Assembly: GCA_947625445.1 (NCBI GenBank)
Contig: CANQOM010000111.1
Span: forward strand, 1 to 5,548
Direction of reading: 5' to 3'
DNA length: 5,548 nt
DNA from: Candidatus Gastranaerophilales bacterium
GTDB taxonomy: Bacteria; Cyanobacteriota; Vampirovibrionia; Gastranaerophilales; Gastranaerophilaceae
This document shows positions 1 through 5,494 of this stretch, in pieces. A program made the translations under genes and the position numbers. How positions within the stretch are numbered: position 1 is the first letter of the stretch; every line of letters begins with the position of its first letter. The notes beneath the pieces were generated by a model. That model was given only the letters and a program-made list of their open reading frames with translations. It was not told the origin of the DNA and did no database searches.

Positions 1-29
1 TTGATACTACAAGCATAATTCATTGTCAA
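1..29 (-). promoter_or_regulatory. Candidate leftward sigma-70 promoter for a gene beyond the left edge
   Basis: Read on the minus strand, positions 29-24 give a perfect -35 box TTGACA. After exactly 17 bases, positions 6-1 give TATCAA, a 4-of-6 match to TATAAT. It lies downstream of the terminator at 66-97, so it would start a new leftward transcript whose gene lies outside the window. The -35 match is strong for such A/T-rich DNA, but the -10 match is mediocre and the downstream gene cannot be seen. Confidence 0.4.
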
Positions 30-65
30 CGCTTTGTATTTATATAAATTAAGTTTTTTAAAATA

Positions 66-97
66 AAAAAGGTCAGTTATAATTAACTGACCTTTTT
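66..97 (-). terminator. Rho-independent, probably bidirectional terminator
   Basis: A perfect inverted repeat has a core stem at 71-79 pairing with 84-92 (GGTCAGTTA / TAACTGACC) around a 4-base loop. A-run/T-run flanks extend the stem to 66-79 with 84-97. Both strands end in a U-rich run, so it can stop transcription in either direction. It starts 18 bases beyond the stop codon of the leftward gene at 116-1078, which is the obvious transcript to end here. No rightward gene is seen to its left, so its use in that direction is unknown. Confidence 0.85.
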
Positions 98-115
98 ATT
101 TAAATGACTTATATA

Positions 116-1078
116 TTATACATTTTTTAATATAAAATCTTTTATTCCATCCATTTGTGCATTATTTATACCTTTATTTCCGGAAGCTCTAAAATCACCA
201 ATGAAGCTTCTTAAAGTGTTAGCCATCAAATTTGAACCGCTTTCTTCACCAAATGCAGTAGTAATTACATGTCCGCCGTCAAGTCTATATGTTCTATCTG
301 CAAGTTTGTCATAAACTTTGTTTGTACGCGGATCGAAATTTATATTAGTCTTATAAGTTGATTTTATTGTTTTCCCGTTTGGTGCATAATGAACTATTGA
401 GTCTATTGCAGAATCATAACTGCTTTGATTTACAACTGCTGATAATTTCCCGTTTCTGTCAAAAAATTCATGTATAAGTGGGAATTTGCTATCTTTTAGC
501 CCGTTTATGTTGTATTCAGATTTTACTGTCTTATATTTCATACCTTTTTTATTAAAATGGGTTAATATTTCTCTAAATGTGTCTCCGTCTTTTTTTGTAA
601 GAACTAGAGAAGATTTTTTCTTCCCTGTATCATTAAAAACTGTACTTACAATATCTTTTCCGTTAGATTTAAATATTGTTTCTGATTTTCTAATTGATTT
701 ACCTTTTGCTCCTTCAATAAAGGTTAATAATTTCTTTTCACCGTTTTTTGCAGTTATATTTGAATGTTGAATGGCTCCGTCTTTATATTGTAAAACAACT
801 TCTTTTCCGTTCTTTAATTTATCACATATTGTTCCGGTAAAATTTTTGCCGTGAAGTTTTGCGATTCCTTTGTCAAAAGTAATTGATTTTAATTTTGCAG
901 GTTTTTTACTTGTAACTGCAATAACTGCAACTGCCGCTGCAGTAGCAGCTGCTGATGCAATTGCTATTGCTTTTTTGTTTAATTGTTTTGTTTGTTGAGG
1001 CTTTTCAGAACTTATCTTTTTTTCTCCTGAAAATTTAACTTGTTCAGTTCCGCCATTAGATACAGAATTTACTAACAT
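116..1078 (-). CDS. Membrane-anchored protein with NGK beta-hairpin-like repeats, function unknown
   Basis: I do not recognise a named family for this 320-residue protein. Residues 1-35 are a short polar N-terminus with a VKFSG motif (14-18). An alanine-rich hydrophobic segment (about 36-56) follows, flanked by lysines on both sides. This is most likely a single membrane anchor, since there is no convincing signal-peptidase site. Residues 60-250 contain recurring strand-turn-strand units built around N/D-G-K turns, for example at 90-92, 139-141, 209-211 and 234-236. They resemble MORN or YwqK-type repeats in style, though I cannot assign either. The C-terminal 70 residues are different and look more helical. 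The ATG at 1078-1076 has AGGAG at 1090-1086, 7 bases away, so the start is well supported. It is a single gene with its own terminator at 66-97. Short N-terminal FxG-type motifs recur in Gastranaerophilales proteins as I remember them; that link is recollection, not proof. Confidence 0.85.
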   Translation of the reverse strand: MLVNSVSNGGTEQVKFSGEKKISSEKPQQTKQLNKKAIAIASAAATAAAVAVIAVTSKKPAKLKSITFDKGIAKLHGKNFTGTICDKLKNGKEVVLQYKDGAIQHSNITAKNGEKKLLTFIEGAKGKSIRKSETIFKSNGKDIVSTVFNDTGKKKSSLVLTKKDGDTFREILTHFNKKGMKYKTVKSEYNINGLKDSKFPLIHEFFDRNGKLSAVVNQSSYDSAIDSIVHYAPNGKTIKSTYKTNINFDPRTNKVYDKLADRTYRLDGGHVITTAFGEESGSNLMANTLRSFIGDFRASGNKGINNAQMDGIKDFILKNV

Positions 1079-1154
1079 ATCGAATCTCCTTTTTTATTTA
1101 ATAATTTTTACTTGTGATTTAATAAAGTAATTTCCTTTTCTTAAAATGCTAAAT

Positions 1155-1183
1155 TTTATATTGTTTTGTTACATTTCTTATAA
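1155..1183 (-). promoter_or_regulatory. Weak candidate promoter for the leftward hairpin-repeat gene
   Basis: On the minus strand, 1183-1178 reads TTATAA (4 of 6 to TTGACA). After 17 bases, 1160-1155 reads TATAAA (5 of 6 to TATAAT). Transcription would begin near 1148 and give a leader of about 70 bases before the ATG at 1078. In DNA this A/T-rich such matches arise often by chance, so this is only a proposal for where the leftward promoter in the 1079-1250 gap could sit. Confidence 0.22.
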
Positions 1184-1197
1184 TTAAATAGCCATAT

Positions 1198-1229
1198 AAT
1201 TAGTTAATTAGTTTATTAAACTAATTAAC
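1198..1229. promoter_or_regulatory. Perfect 27-bp palindrome, candidate operator of the adjacent XRE regulator
   Basis: Positions 1203-1229 form a perfect inverted repeat: a 13-base arm (GTTAATTAGTTTA), one central base at 1216, and the exact reverse complement. Inside it the 8-mer AATTAGTT occurs at 1206-1213 and inverted at 1219-1226. A third, direct copy lies immediately upstream at 1198-1205, so there are three half-sites. The palindrome ends 21 bases before the ATG of the XRE-type regulator at 1251, and XRE dimers commonly bind such dyads to repress their own gene. A TATAAT at 1195-1200 and a TATTAT at 1234-1239 flank or overlap it, so bound protein would block either promoter. It is not a terminator, as it lacks a GC stem and a following T-run. 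The operator role is inference. Confidence 0.6.
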
Positions 1230-1250
1230 CGTATATTATAAATTATTAAA

Positions 1251-1571
1251 ATGGATTACCAAAAATTAATAAATTCAAACATAAAAAAATTAAGACAGGT
1301 TAATTCTTTAACTCAGGAAGAATTTGCCGAAAAAATAGGGTTGAGTCTGCAAGGTTTGTCAAATATTGAAAGAAATCGCTATCAACCTAATGCAAAGACT
1401 ATTGATAATATTTGCAAGGCATTTAAAATTTGTCCGGCAGAATTATTATTGTATAACCAAAATAACGATAATGAAGAAATTATAAAAAATATAGTTTTAT
1501 TACTCAATAAATGTTCTAAGACAAAGCTAAAAAAAATTTATAATATAATTTCAATATTAATTAAATTATGA
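1251..1571 (+). CDS. XRE/Cro-type helix-turn-helix transcriptional regulator
   Basis: A 106-residue DNA-binding protein. Residues about 8-65 form a HTH_3 (Cro/CI-type) domain. The LTQEEFAEKIGLS stretch (20-32) covers helix 2 and the turn, LQGLSNIERNR (33-43) is the recognition helix, and TIDNICKAFKI (50-60) is the conserved helix 4. Residues 75-106 are a short helical tail (EEIIKNIVLLL... LKKIYNIISIL) that probably helps dimerisation. No ligand or peptidase domain is present, so it looks like a minimal repressor. The start is fixed by family alignment (MDYQKLI before the first helix). There is no Shine-Dalgarno sequence in the 20 bases upstream, unlike every other gene here with a visible start, so the mRNA may have a very short leader or be leaderless. 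The perfect palindrome just upstream suggests autoregulation. Its 3' end overlaps the opposing LapA-like gene by 6 bp. Targets are unknown. Confidence 0.9.
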   Translation: MDYQKLINSNIKKLRQVNSLTQEEFAEKIGLSLQGLSNIERNRYQPNAKTIDNICKAFKICPAELLLYNQNNDNEEIIKNIVLLLNKCSKTKLKKIYNIISILIKL

Positions 1572-1928
1572 TTGTTTATTATTTATGGAATTTTGCAGGG
1601 CAATTTCCAATGAATTAATTTTTCTTTTTAATGCTTCTATATCATCAGTATCTGTTTCACTTTTTAGAGCTAATTTTTCGTTTCTTTTCTCATATTGTTT
1701 AAGTTGATTTTTATATTTATTTGTTGATACTACTGAATGCAGAAGCCCTGCTATTAATCCTATAAAGTATGCAACTACAACAATTATTGAAAATTTAAGA
1801 GAATATACTGTGTCTAAAAAAGGAATTGGAATACTTACAACCTCTTTTACAGTATTTGTTTTGATAATTATATATGCTAATATCGCTAATAAAATCATTT
1901 CTAATATAAACATTGCTAAATTTTTCAT
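1566..1928 (-). CDS. LapA-like (DUF1049-type) membrane protein with C-terminal coiled coil
   Basis: A 120-residue protein with two membrane helices (about 5-23 and 46-67), separated by a loop carrying an SIPIPFLDTVYSLKFS stretch. A charged helical tail (70-115; QLKQYEKRNEKL, DIEALKRKINSLEIAL) is likely a coiled coil. This order matches the LapA domain family, known in E. coli as the LPS-regulating inner-membrane protein LapA/YciS. The match is by architecture and hydrophobic pattern, so function remains tentative. It is the last gene of the leftward operon. Its ATG shares one base with the TAA of the RluD-family gene (TAATG, base 1928), and AAGGAG at 1943-1938 lies 9 bases from the start, so translation is probably coupled. 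Its stop codon lies inside the end of the XRE gene, and no terminator is visible after it. Confidence 0.75.
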   Translation of the reverse strand: MKNLAMFILEMILLAILAYIIIKTNTVKEVVSIPIPFLDTVYSLKFSIIVVVAYFIGLIAGLLHSVVSTNKYKNQLKQYEKRNEKLALKSETDTDDIEALKRKINSLEIALQNSINNKQS

Positions 1929-2851
1929 TATTTTATACTCCTTAAATATTTTAAAACTTTTTGAATATCATTATCAGGTTGTATTTCAAGTTTAATTATA
2001 TCATCATTTATAACACTTTTAAATTGAAGGAAGTATGATTGAAGGGCTTGCTCTTGAGTTTTCACTCTGAAAGGAATTTTATTGTATAAAGAATCATTGA
2101 TTATTGGATGATTAATATAGTTCATATGAACTCTTATTTGATGAGTGCGTCCCGTTTCAAGGCTTAATTCAATATATGAAAATCCCTTAAATTGTTCAAT
2201 AACTTTGTAATGAGTAACAGAAGGTTTTCCGCCTTCAATAACCGCCATTTGTTCAGGTTTTTTAGGGTTTCTTTCTATTGGGAAATCCAGTGTCCCTTCT
2301 TCTTTATCAAAATTTCCGTGTACTATTGCAAGATACTTTCTTTTTGCGGTTTTTGTTTTTATTTCTTCTGATAAAATTTCATGTGCATGGTTCGTTTTTG
2401 CAACCATTAAAAGTCCTGAAGTGTTTCTGTCCAGTCTGTGAATAATTCCCGGACGCATAATCCCGTTCATATCTGACAAGCCTTCATATCCGTATTTAAA
2501 TAATAATGCATTAACCAGAGTGCCTTTTGTCTCTTTTGCAGTAGGATGTGTCAGCATATTTTTAGGCTTATTTATTACAAGCATTTCATTATCTTCATAT
2601 AAAATGTCAAGTTTTATATTTTCCTTTTCTATAATTGGTGAAAAATCTTCATTTAAAATTACTGATATTTCATCATCATTCATTACTTTAAAAGATGCTT
2701 TTCTTACTTCTCCGTTAACAAAAACCAATTCTTTTTTTATTAGATTTTGTATTTGATTTCTTGAGTTAAATATTGTTTGTGCTGCGAGATAAGAATCCAG
2801 CCTGATTTGGGAATTTTGTGTTTGTACATTAAAAATATATTTTTTTACCAT
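1928..2851 (-). CDS. rluD: RluD-family 23S rRNA pseudouridine synthase with S4 domain
   Basis: This enzyme isomerises specific uridines of 23S rRNA to pseudouridine. It has 307 residues, close to the usual RluC/RluD size. Residues 15-65 are an S4 RNA-binding domain (IRLDSYLA... FVNGEVRKASFKVMNDDEI). Residues 80-290 are the RluA/RluD catalytic domain: LYEDNEMLVINKP (84-96), then GIIHRLDRNTSG (135-146) with catalytic Asp141, then GRTHQIRVH (234-242). The usual GDxxYG after HPI is replaced by NDSLYN (252-257), and the HAxxL-like motif is QALQSYFLQF (268-277); both are mild departures with the catalytic core intact. The exact target (U1911/1915/1917 versus another RluA/C-type site) cannot be fixed from sequence, so the symbol is by family. 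The ATG is preceded by AGGAA (2863-2859) 7 bases away. It follows lspA by 13 bp; lspA-rluD adjacency is common across bacteria, as in B. subtilis lspA-ylyB. Confidence 0.92.
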   Translation of the reverse strand: MVKKYIFNVQTQNSQIRLDSYLAAQTIFNSRNQIQNLIKKELVFVNGEVRKASFKVMNDDEISVILNEDFSPIIEKENIKLDILYEDNEMLVINKPKNMLTHPTAKETKGTLVNALLFKYGYEGLSDMNGIMRPGIIHRLDRNTSGLLMVAKTNHAHEILSEEIKTKTAKRKYLAIVHGNFDKEEGTLDFPIERNPKKPEQMAVIEGGKPSVTHYKVIEQFKGFSYIELSLETGRTHQIRVHMNYINHPIINDSLYNKIPFRVKTQEQALQSYFLQFKSVINDDIIKLEIQPDNDIQKVLKYLRSIK

Positions 2852-2864
2852 ATATCAATTCCTG

Positions 2865-3353
2865 TCATTTCTTAAGTATTGAACAAATAAGAAATATAGC
2901 TCCAAGTACAATCATAATATCAGCGATATTAAATACCGGCATATTGGGTATAAGATTTATGTAAAAATAGTCTATAACATATCCGTAATTTATTCTTTCT
3001 AAAGTATTCATCGATATGCCCGCACTTAAAAGTCCCATGGCAAAACTGCTATAAGCTGAAATTTTAGCTGAATATTTAATTTGAATAACAGTAAGTATTA
3101 TTATTGCAATTATAGATGAAATGATAATAAAATTTTGTTGATTGGCTAAAATATTAAATGCCGCACCGGAGTTGTGAATTTCGTATATGGAAAAAAAAGG
3201 ATTTTTATTATGAAATATTGTTAATTTAGTTATTTTTTCAAGAATTAATCCTTTAAGACAAAAAGCAACTAAAATAAAGGATAACCAGAATCCAAAATAC
3301 AATAATATAGAGATGGGGTTAAAAAGCTTGGAATCATCCTTCCGATTTTCCAT
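2865..3353 (-). CDS. lspA: Lipoprotein signal peptidase (signal peptidase II) LspA
   Basis: LspA is an inner-membrane aspartyl peptidase that removes signal peptides from diacylglyceryl-modified prolipoproteins. This protein has 162 residues (family about 150-170) and about four membrane helices (roughly 13-35, 73-92, 98-115, 138-160). Conserved blocks seen are NSGAAF (61-66), NTLER (116-120), YVIDY (125-129) with Asp128, and PVFNIAD (139-145) with Asp145. The last two Asp are the catalytic pair. Unusual points: the first conserved Asp (LDQxxK) is Glu39 in LEKITK, and GNxxDR has become MNTLER, so Asp is Glu119. I chose the ATG at 3353-3351, with AGAGG at 3367-3363 nine bases upstream. A TTG one codon earlier (3356) is possible. 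The start lies inside the end of the upstream NTF2-like gene (20-bp overlap), suggesting coupled translation. Confidence 0.9.
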   Translation of the reverse strand: MENRKDDSKLFNPISILLYFGFWLSFILVAFCLKGLILEKITKLTIFHNKNPFFSIYEIHNSGAAFNILANQQNFIIISSIIAIIILTVIQIKYSAKISAYSSFAMGLLSAGISMNTLERINYGYVIDYFYINLIPNMPVFNIADIMIVLGAIFLICSILKK

Positions 3354-4326
3354 CAACTGTTACCTCTTCAAGCTTTAGTTCTTTTTTCTTAATGACGTTA
3401 ACACGTTTCATAATAAATGCCATCCCTGTCATATTAATAACAACAGTAGGCGGTTCAAGCATTGCACGGGTTACTGCAAGTGTAACCGTTGCATATTCGT
3501 TATTGTTATCAGAGTTAGATTTGACAACTCTTGCAATTTCGTCAGATTTAACTGCTCTATATACATCATTATTTTGAGTAACAGGGAAGACTATAGGCTC
3601 GTTAATAATTGAACCGACTATAAATGACTCTGGCGGTGCTTCGGTTCTTGCAGTTATTTCATATTCAGCATCCGATGAAATATAGTCAGGTGCGGTAATT
3701 TGAAATTCCATATTTTTTGCTTCGCCGTATTTTAATATTACTATTTCGGATTTGACTTCTGTTGAAAGTATTTTCCATTTATTACCTTCTTTTTTCAAAT
3801 AATTTGTGTAATAAACTTCTGAGTATATTGAACCTTTGTCTTCAATACTATTAATAGTTTTTGTTGTAATTCCGTTAGCGGTTTCTTTTGCGGTTACTGT
3901 TGCATAATTGCCATTTACTTCTATTTTTTCAATGACAGTTTCATAATCAACTTCGTCATAAGCATTTTGAGCCATTTGCATCAGTTTAAATACGGTATTT
4001 TTATCAAATCCGTCATTATTTACATAATTTTCATCATATAATTCTTTTAATTTTTCAATTTCGTTCTTTTGAGAGTAGCGGTTATATTTTTTCACAAAAT
4101 CTTCGATTTGGCTTTCGGGAGTTTTTTGAAATTTATTTTTCAAACTTATTTTTTCTATGATACTTTTTTCTTTTGGTTTTTGAATATCATTATTTTCAGC
4201 TTCTACTCTAACTGTTTCTTTTAAACTGGTTTCTGCAGGTACCGGAGTTATGGTATTTGCATCTGCTTTTAAATTTATTATTGTTAACAATCCTATTAAT
4301 AATGGAAAAAAGTATTTCTTATTCAT
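3334..4326 (-). CDS. Exported NTF2-like domain protein with C-terminal beta-rich region
   Basis: A 330-residue protein. Residues 1-23 form a Sec signal peptide: MNKK, a hydrophobic core (FFPLLIGLLTII), then an AxA-type site ADA before Asn24. It contains no cysteine, so it is not a lipoprotein and not a substrate of the neighbouring LspA. A flexible linker (24-70) follows. Residues about 72-200 look like an NTF2/SnoaL-like fold: initial helices (IEDFVKKYNRYSQKNEIEKLKELYDENYV), then strands ending in the typical LKKEGNKWKILS (177-188). Residues 203-315 are strand-rich with no recognised domain; an Ig-like fold is possible. It probably acts in the periplasm, and no catalytic residues can be named. 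The ATG has AAGGG at 4336-4332, 5 bases away. It starts 11 bp after the PQ-loop gene and overlaps lspA, placing it firmly in this operon. The NTF2 call is by pattern and moderately sure. Confidence 0.8.
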   Translation of the reverse strand: MNKKYFFPLLIGLLTIINLKADANTITPVPAETSLKETVRVEAENNDIQKPKEKSIIEKISLKNKFQKTPESQIEDFVKKYNRYSQKNEIEKLKELYDENYVNNDGFDKNTVFKLMQMAQNAYDEVDYETVIEKIEVNGNYATVTAKETANGITTKTINSIEDKGSIYSEVYYTNYLKKEGNKWKILSTEVKSEIVILKYGEAKNMEFQITAPDYISSDAEYEITARTEAPPESFIVGSIINEPIVFPVTQNNDVYRAVKSDEIARVVKSNSDNNNEYATVTLAVTRAMLEPPTVVINMTGMAFIMKRVNVIKKKELKLEEVTVDGKSEG

Positions 4327-4337
4327 AATTACCCTTA

Positions 4338-4634
4338 CTATTTCTCTTTACTTCTGTATAAAAGACATAAAAATAAATCTGTACTTACTAATAATAAGTT
4401 TATAACATATAACCAAAAAACAATATCCACAGTATTGATGATTTTATTAATCATACCAAAAATATAACCTATTATTATTAAACTTAAAAAAAGTCTGCTT
4501 TTACCTTTAACAGATTTTGTCTTATATGTTTTAACAACCGCAAAAGGCCAGCTTGCGCCAAAGCATATTAACATTATTGCCTCGTATATACTCATTGATT
4601 TTATTTGGAAACTTTGAATTAAAAAATCCAACAT
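4338..4634 (-). CDS. Small three-helix PQ-loop/SemiSWEET-like membrane protein
   Basis: A 98-residue integral membrane protein with three predicted helices (about 17-35, 47-65 and 71-92). The first helix carries FGASWPFAVVKTYKTKSVKGKS (25-46). This resembles the PQ-loop signature, a proline-kinked helix followed by a basic KTxKTKSxxGxS loop, as in SemiSWEET sugar carriers and related PQ-loop proteins. SemiSWEETs are about 85-100 residues with three helices and work as dimers, which fits in size and layout. The substrate cannot be inferred, and the motif is WP rather than the classic PQ, so a transport role is tentative. The ATG at 4634 has AGGAG at 4646-4642, 7 bases away; Met14 is an alternative without comparable support. 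It is the first gene of the leftward five-gene operon. Confidence 0.78.
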   Translation of the reverse strand: MLDFLIQSFQIKSMSIYEAIMLICFGASWPFAVVKTYKTKSVKGKSRLFLSLIIIGYIFGMINKIINTVDIVFWLYVINLLLVSTDLFLCLLYRSKEK

Positions 4635-4657
4635 TTTTCTTCTCCTGAAAATATAAT

Positions 4658-4663
4658 ATTATA
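4658..4663 (-). promoter_or_regulatory. Candidate -10 box of the leftward five-gene operon
   Basis: The minus strand reads TATAAT here, 23 bases upstream of the ATG at 4634 and 11 bases upstream of its Shine-Dalgarno sequence. No good -35 box lies 16-18 bases further upstream. The position in the 95-bp divergent gap is right for the operon promoter, but the evidence is a single hexamer in A/T-rich DNA. Confidence 0.35.
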
Positions 4664-4684
4664 AATATTCCGACTACTTAAATT

Positions 4685-4712
4685 TTAGCATGAAATATTT
4701 TTTTGGTAGAAT
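4685..4712 (+). promoter_or_regulatory. Candidate promoter of coaX
   Basis: TTAGCA (4685-4690, 4 of 6 to TTGACA) is followed after 16 bases by TAGAAT (4707-4712, 5 of 6 to TATAAT). The -10 box is preceded by TGG, giving an extended -10 form. Transcription would start near 4719, leaving only about 11 leader bases, which would start inside or just before the ribosome site AAGGA (4719-4723). That very short leader lowers confidence. Confidence 0.4.
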
Positions 4713-4729
4713 GAAAAAAAGGAAATAAG

Positions 4730-5494
4730 ATGATTTTAATAATTGATATTGGGAATACTAATATAACATTAGGAGTGTTCAGAGAAAATGAAATAATTCA
4801 TTTTTGGCGCTTGTCAACAGATATTACAAGAACAGAAGATGAATACGGAATCTTTATTAAAAATTTATTAAGAGAAAACGGGATTGAAACTCAAATTAAA
4901 GATGCTATTATTTCAAGTGTTGTTATACAATTAACTGAAAAAATAGAAACTGCTTTAAGTAAATATATAGGCATAAAATCTTTAGTAATATCTCATAAAT
5001 TAAAAACAAATGTTGTATTAAAAACAGATAATCCTTCTCAAATCGGTGCAGATAGAATTGCGAATGCTTGTGCTGCTTCAAAATTGTATTCTGTTCCTGC
5101 TATTGTTGTTGATTTTGGAACTGCTACTTCTTTTGATATAGTAAATCAAGATAATGAATTTATGGGAGGAATTATTACTGCCGGTATGAAAATACAGGCT
5201 GAGGCTTTAAGTAGAAAAACATCTAAGTTGCCAAATCTCAATATAGAAATACCTAAAAGTGTAATAGGAAGAAATACTATAGATGCGATGTTATCAGGTG
5301 TAGTATTAGGACATGCTACTATGATTGACGGACTCATCAGAGAATGTGAAAAAGAATTGGGTTCTCAAGCAGTTATCATAGCTACAGGTGGTTATTCTTC
5401 CGTTATTAGTAACTATTTAAGAAGAAAGTTTGATTATATTAATCCTTATTTAACTTTAATCGGAGAAAAAATCATTTATGATTTAAACAGATAA
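4730..5494 (+). CDS. coaX: Type III pantothenate kinase CoaX
   Basis: CoaX phosphorylates pantothenate to 4'-phosphopantothenate with ATP, the first step of coenzyme A synthesis in the cytoplasm. The 254-residue length is normal for the family, which belongs to the ASKHA (acetate/sugar kinase, Hsp70, actin) fold. Motifs seen are IDIGNTN (5-11), the phosphate-binding strand with Asp6; ISSVV (61-65); GADR (106-109) with the likely catalytic base Asp109; VVDFGTATSFD (126-136); GGIITAGM (146-153); GRNTIDAMLSG (180-190); and IATGGYS (217-223). All family hallmarks are intact. The ATG follows AAGGA (4719-4723) with 6 bases between. It is divergent from the leftward operon, and its last 12 bp overlap the end of the opposing kdsC-like gene. 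No terminator is visible after it. CoaX differs from CoaA-type kinases in being insensitive to CoA feedback and needing a monovalent cation (family knowledge). Confidence 0.97.
   Translation: MILIIDIGNTNITLGVFRENEIIHFWRLSTDITRTEDEYGIFIKNLLRENGIETQIKDAIISSVVIQLTEKIETALSKYIGIKSLVISHKLKTNVVLKTDNPSQIGADRIANACAASKLYSVPAIVVDFGTATSFDIVNQDNEFMGGIITAGMKIQAEALSRKTSKLPNLNIEIPKSVIGRNTIDAMLSGVVLGHATMIDGLIRECEKELGSQAVIIATGGYSSVISNYLRRKFDYINPYLTLIGEKIIYDLNR

Noticed and set aside
1..60. End of a rightward gene at the left edge
   Set aside because: All three rightward frames stop within about 45 bases, and the short translated tails show no recognisable motif.
486..770. Rightward open frame of 94 codons
   Set aside because: It lies wholly inside the well-supported leftward gene at 116-1078, and its Phe/Leu/Ser-rich product is the usual antisense shadow of Lys/Asn-rich coding sequence.
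1179..1184. TATAAT as a rightward -10 box for the XRE gene
   Set aside because: No -35-like hexamer lies at a sensible distance, and it is 67 bases from the ATG in very A/T-rich DNA. The motifs at 1195-1200 and 1234-1239 are closer and overlap or flank the palindrome.
1203..1229. Palindrome as a transcription terminator
   Set aside because: The stem is almost all A/T with a one-base centre and is not followed by a T-run. Its position before a regulator fits an operator better.
1810..1995. Rightward open frame of 61 codons
   Set aside because: It lies antisense to the LapA-like and RluD-family genes, and the product is a hydrophobic shadow with no family resemblance.
2520..2756. Rightward open frame of 78 codons
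   Set aside because: It is antisense to the conserved pseudouridine synthase domain, with a Ser/Phe-rich product and no support.
3354..3356. TTG as the start of lspA
   Set aside because: An ATG follows immediately at 3353-3351 with acceptable ribosome-site spacing. The difference is one residue, and ATG is the simpler choice.
3392..3577. Rightward open frame of 61 codons
   Set aside because: It is antisense to the NTF2-like gene, and its product is a hydrophobic shadow with no family resemblance.
5146..5337. Leftward open frame of 63 codons
   Set aside because: It lies inside coaX, whose motifs are intact across the same bases.
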